Shown here: piece by piece, positions 60,061 to 64,000 of the stretch
Position numbering within the stretch: position 1 is the first letter of the stretch
Layout of the letters: the number at the start of each line of letters is the position of its first letter
NCBI RefSeq assembly: GCF_030272615.1
Contig: NC_081414.1
Coordinates: 5,709,001-5,773,000 of the forward strand
Direction of reading: 5' to 3'
Source: Cryptomeria japonica
Taxonomy: Eukaryota > Streptophyta > Pinopsida > Cupressales > Cupressaceae
Length of the DNA stretch: 64,000 nucleotides
Made by a program: the position numbers and the translations under genes
Notes under the pieces: model-generated
Seen by the model: the letters and a program-made list of their open reading frames with translations, nothing else
The model's database searches: none
What the model was told of the DNA's origin: nothing

Positions 60061-62077
60061 AGCCTTCAATGTGTAGCGAAGCGTTATGAGGTTTTTAGAA
60101 GGAAGAGTTGTCACTTTTGGAAAAAGTGAGACAAGGTGATGACTTTAGACTTCCAACCATGGCTTGAAATTGGTCTGTATTCAGGTTTGCAGGGACTGAC
60201 ACCTCTTGGAGTGCTTGATCCAAGATAGTTTTATGAGATGGCGATAGGCGAAAAAGCTCTAAAATGGATATAAGCGCATGTGTTTTGTCTAATTATTCCA
60301 CAAGATTGTACTGCTTTGGTATGGAGGTGGTGCCTTGTGGAGCTTCCTTTATGGTAACCTTGCCGCTACGTGTAACAACATTGCAATTTGAGTTGGGATT
60401 TTTGATGGTTATAGTTGCAACTTGTTCACTGGCATCATACAGGTGATTTACAGTGTAATTATATGCAGCCTGCGTATAATCAATGGTATCAGTGCCTCAC
60501 CTAAAAGTGGAAGGACCCCTTTGATCTTGTGATGGAAGTGGATTTTGGAACATCAGATGATCATTGTTTGTTGTTTTTGGGTCATGTCCTTCTATTTCAA
60601 TTTCTCCTCAGTCAATAAGGTCCTGAATAAGATCTTTCAATCGATGATAATTACTTGTCTTGTGTCCCCTCCCTTGGTGGAAATCAAAGTGTTTAGTATC
60701 TCTCCACCATGCAAGTTTGACCTAAGGTTCATAGTTTGATGTTTTAGGGAGAGTGACCAAATTTTGAGAAATGAGTTGTTGCAATACTGTTTCAATGGGT
60801 TCCCTTAAGGGAGTGTATGTGCATTTTTGTTTTTGCTGACAAGGTCTTGGTTCATCATGAGATGTGATGTGACCTTGATTGGAAGGAACATTTGTGTTAT
60901 TTTGAGGTGGAGGATTCTGTCTTGCAAATCGAACCACAGGTTGTGCACTTTGTATAGTCCTGGCATCCACAACCCCATCGTTGACGATATTCTTGTTTTT
61001 GTTCCAGAAGCTTGGTTTATCACTATTGAAGCATGGGCGAGGACTATCCTTTGGTTCATTATAGATTTTGATGAGTCCTTTCTTGACGAGTGCCCATTCA
61101 CATTTCAAACCCTTGGTGATCATATCATTAAAAGAGTCCGTGTCTTTTACATCCAGGTGAAATTCCATTTCTTCGTTTAAGTTGGAAATGAATATTTCCA
61201 CTAGTTCTCGTTTAGGTAACTGAAGAGAACGTCTACTAGACATTTGACACCATCGTTGCAGGAATACTGAGAAAAGTTCACCTAGTTTTTGTTTAGTGTT
61301 GGATAGATCGGCCATGGTGATGTTGCGTTCAATGTTATGAGAGTAATGAGCGAGGAATTTTTGGATAAGTTCCTCAAATGTTCTTATGCCACTTGATAGT
61401 TGGGAAAACCATGATGTGGTTGTTCCTCCCAAGCTTTGGGGAAAAAGGCGCATGAGGTATGTGTCTTCATATGCCACTTCAAGACAAGCGGAATGAAATT
61501 CTCTGACATGATCACGAGGATCTCTCTTTCCTCTATATTTTTTGAATTTGGGTGTTTCAAATCCTCATGGAAAGGGTGGCATATAAAGATTCCTATCAAA
61601 AGGATAGGGACAAATGTCATTGAGTGAGAATTGGTTGGTCTTGACACCACTATGAAGTTGTTGGGCGAGATGCTCGACTTGTTGCTGCAACATCTCCATT
61701 TCAGTTGGAAGAGGAGGTGGTGGGTTACCTCGAGGAATGTTATATCTGATGGGATCTCTACCTCTTTCCTCTTCATGGCGAATTTGTCATTCTAATGCTT
61801 TTCTTAATTGGGCCAGATCAAAGTCAGAGGGGAGTTTTGCTCCTTCTTGAGTGAACTTTAAAAAGTGAGCATCCGCATTGCTCCTGAGTATTTCGTCAAA
61901 AAGTCTGTTAAAGAGAGGGTTATGCTGGGCCCTTTCTATTGTTGCAGGAGTGGGAGTACTTGGGTTTTCGTCATTTGCATTTCCTCCAAGTGCTTCTTGA
62001 AATTCATTGAGATTTTCCTCTTCTTCTTCTTCCATTTCTATTTCTCGTTGCCTTGACTATGATTTGGTTTGGGCCAT
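60061..62077 (-). pseudogene. gag and zinc finger of element R
   Basis: The likely start is at 62077 (MAQTKS, then a TAG). The acidic EEEEEENLNEF and SNADAHFLKFTQEGAKL segment follows. The core AYEDTYLMRLFPQSLGGTTT, SWFSQLSSGI and RNITMADLSNTKQKLGELFS lies in the 251-codon open block 61477-60722. The zinc finger near 60690-60630 reads HFDFHQGRGHKTSNYHRLK: both Cys positions of the usual C-x2-H...H-x4-C finger are lost (Phe and Tyr). Up to 60061 a Thr/Asn-rich stretch leads to the protease. There are several stops. Confidence 0.82.
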
Positions 62078-64000
62078 TTTTCTTGCAAGATTTTGTTGAA
62101 GTTGTGTGAAAATGATGATGAGTTCTTGATGAAATGAGAGATTGATGGTTGGTGAATTGTCTTGCATGTGGATCTCTAGCACTTTTAAGGTAGATGTAAC
62201 CGAAATTCCTTTTTTTTGAATTGCTTGCTTTTTTGATAAGTTTTGATGTGATAAGGTGTAGAGAAATATGAGATGTGTTACAGATTGAACTACCTAGCAA
62301 TGAGAGGATTCACTCATGAACTAGTTTTAACCTACGTAGATGTATCTCTTAGGATGAGCTTATCCTAGATGTAGAAACAATCTAAAAAGTGATGTGATGT
62401 GTTTGATTCAAGCAATATCTAAAAAGAGAACTTGGGACAAGAACCTCTTAATGTTTTGAGAGTTGGAATGGATTGATGATGAAGTGATGATGTATGAGTA
62501 AGATAATGGATGAAATGTTTTCAACTTCGATAAAAACTTTGTGTCACAAATGGGACAAACTCTACCTCTTCCCTTTCGGGTGTTGGTGGTATTTCTCGAG
62601 CTACGTTGTATGTGATACAGAAGTTTGAGAAAAAGTTGGGATTAATCTTACCTCCTTGGTTTTTGTGATAACTTAGAGCTCTATATTGCATAAAAGCTCT
62701 GTGGTTCAATGATTCTGAATCAAATTCGTTTGTTTTGCCTTGAAGGTAGAGATGCATGTGATGCAGAAAAACTCTATGGGAGACAAAGATTTGTCTATTT
62801 AGATAAAAGAATTTCCTCCTTTTGATCAAAGCCTTTGAGCTTAATAGTCTTCTTTTCAAGTTGATATTCTGATGACGCTTCTTCTTTGGCAAGATGTGAA
62901 GAATGGTCATAAAGTTTTTGATACTTTTGTTGTTTGCACTTTGTTTTTGATGTGTTTGGTTGTTTTGAGAAATGTTTGGTTGGATGAATACTTTGTTTTT
63001 GGAAGTGATTTTTCTGATTTTTTCTGACAAGTAAACAAAGCAAGCACACAAACACAAGAATGTTGCCCAAAAAGACACAAATGAGTATGGGTCTAGATCA
63101 ACCCAATCCTTGGACTTGTATATGAGCCTTCCTTTGGATGTATTTTAAATGTGTATTTCCAAAGCCTGAAGTTGACTTAATTTGCACTTGGTCTTGACTA
63201 AAACGAACACACTTCAAACACTTTTTATCCCTAAGGTCAAATGGCCAGTTGTGATAAATTTAGCCCACATCTTGATATTTCTTCGACTTTGGTACTACAT
63301 ACCTTATGAATCCCACCTTGGCAAGTAAGGATGTGATATACTAAGTCTTGCACGAGCATAACAAATAGATGATCCCTATGATGGGGGAGTCACCACTTTT
63401 ATCAAGCCACAAGTGACTTTTCAAAAAGATATGTTTCTACTCAAGGAAATATGTATGGTGAGTATCTTGGGAGCAAAACCATCTATGCTCTTGGACTAAA
63501 TTATATTGCAAATATCCTCAATCAATAGAACAGGTGGGCTACTATTTAAAGGTGTTTAGTCATGTTCGATGTTTTTGGATATAAGTTCATTCTGCAGTGA
63601 CTCAATTAAGAGCCTTGTAACTAGTGGTGGGGCCCATATGTCCTTTCGGCCAGTTACACTGTAGGAACAACTATACCCAAGGCTACAACTTTCACTCTCA
63701 CCTGATTTCTATAGCGGCTCGAAGGATTTACCACGTGAGGCCGTTCCCAAGAGTGATGTGTCTCTTGGCAAATCTCTCTTAAAAAGATAAAATTTTGAGT
63801 GTTACTAACACTTTTCTCTTGCACCTAGGACCACGAAAGCCAAGGGAGAGGATAGTGTGTGTTAGAAGTAGGACCACTCGACCAACTCTTTGCACAAGCG
63901 TGCCAAACACAAAAAACACTTGTTCTTTTTAACTAATTTTCTTTGCAATGTGATTTAACTATTTGGAGATGTTTCTCCAACAATCATGGTGTTCTTTTTA
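62078..64000. other. 5' leader of element R
   Basis: This is the region upstream of gag on the minus strand. No LTR end or PBS occurs before the window edge, so the leader is at least 1.9 kb, long as in other Tat elements. A 185-codon open stretch (63078-62521, minus) is the only ORF of note. Confidence 0.5.
62521..63078 (-). CDS. 185-codon ORF in the leader of element R, doubtful
   Basis: It is open from ATG at 63078 to 62521 in an otherwise decayed element. The first 20 residues are hydrophobic (FWATFLCLCACFVYLS), the middle is Lys/Asn-rich, and the end reads PPTPEREEVEFVPFVTQS. An ORF of this length is only slightly longer than chance would give in 64 kb of AT-rich DNA. Some Tat-lineage elements (Ogre) carry an ORF before gag. 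I recognise no domain. Confidence 0.25.
   Translation of the reverse strand: MSFWATFLCLCACFVYLSEKIRKITSKNKVFIQPNISQNNQTHQKQSANNKSIKNFMTILHILPKKKRHQNINLKRRLLSSKALIKRRKFFYLNRQIFVSHRVFLHHMHLYLQGKTNEFDSESLNHRAFMQYRALSYHKNQGGKINPNFFSNFCITYNVAREIPPTPEREEVEFVPFVTQSFYRS

Larger units (their letters stand above)
47767..64000 (-). mobile_element. Tat-type Ty3/gypsy element R, extends beyond the window
   Basis: Minus-strand order is leader (64000-62078), gag, zinc finger, protease, G-patch linker, RT-RNase H, archaeal-type second RNase H, integrase, stem-loop pair, antisense PMD gene (plus strand), AGCGCT array, polypurine tract and 3' LTR. The dual RNase H with an extra antisense gene between integrase and LTR fits the Tat lineage. 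It is inserted in element N. The 5' LTR is beyond 64000. Confidence 0.88.

Noticed and set aside
54775-62077. endogenous pararetrovirus (caulimovirid)
   Set aside because: Integrase, LTR and polypurine tract are present and there is no movement protein, so it is an LTR retrotransposon.

Overview
This window looks like intergenic DNA from a large plant nuclear genome. A conifer or other gymnosperm is my guess from the style of the repeats, but nothing in the window proves it. I found no cellular gene, rRNA or intact tRNA. Nearly all of the 64 kb is nested, decayed LTR retrotransposon sequence. The coding regions can be recognised by protein motifs but are broken by stops and frameshifts.

Layout: (L) 1-6328 is the 3' end of a plus-strand Ty3/gypsy element of Tat type, with an antisense plant-mobile-domain (PMD) gene, a polypurine tract and the 3' LTR. 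6329-10009 is LTR-like minus-strand DNA (D) carrying a tRNA-derived SINE head; it starts inside the RNase H of the next element. (C) 10010-17088 is a minus-strand chromovirus-type Ty3/gypsy element (RT, protease, gag, PBS, 5' LTR). Its LTR is split by a copia-type solo LTR (15242-16380) with a perfect 5-bp target duplication. (M) 17089-30940 is a second plus-strand Tat element that begins abruptly in its second RNase H. It has integrase, an antisense PMD gene, a palindrome array, a large sense extra ORF, a polypurine tract and a 3' LTR. 30941-32979 is unassigned. 32980-40359 is a complete but decayed Ty1/copia element with both LTRs, sitting upstream of or inside (N). N (40360-47766) is a plus-strand element with a gag directly followed by the same kind of extra ORF and no pol. 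(R) 47767-64000 is a minus-strand Tat element of the same family as L, with 3' LTR, antisense PMD, integrase, archaeal-type RNase H, RT, G-patch linker, protease, gag and 5' leader. Its 5' LTR lies beyond the window.

How the parts work together: in L, M and R the region between pol and the 3' LTR carries the same non-pol module. In element orientation it holds two tandem stem-loops whose stems covary between copies, then a low-complexity spacer, the antisense PMD gene, an array of AGCGCT-like motifs just upstream of that gene, and the polypurine tract and LTR. M also has an array of GGACTTTAAAGTCC-centred palindromes upstream of its sense extra ORF. N has a different repeated motif (GTTCAA/TTGAAC) in the same place. 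Extra proteins paired with family-specific short-motif arrays recall the VANC-type anti-silencing systems of VANDAL transposons. This is my best candidate for an undescribed system, and it is inference only.
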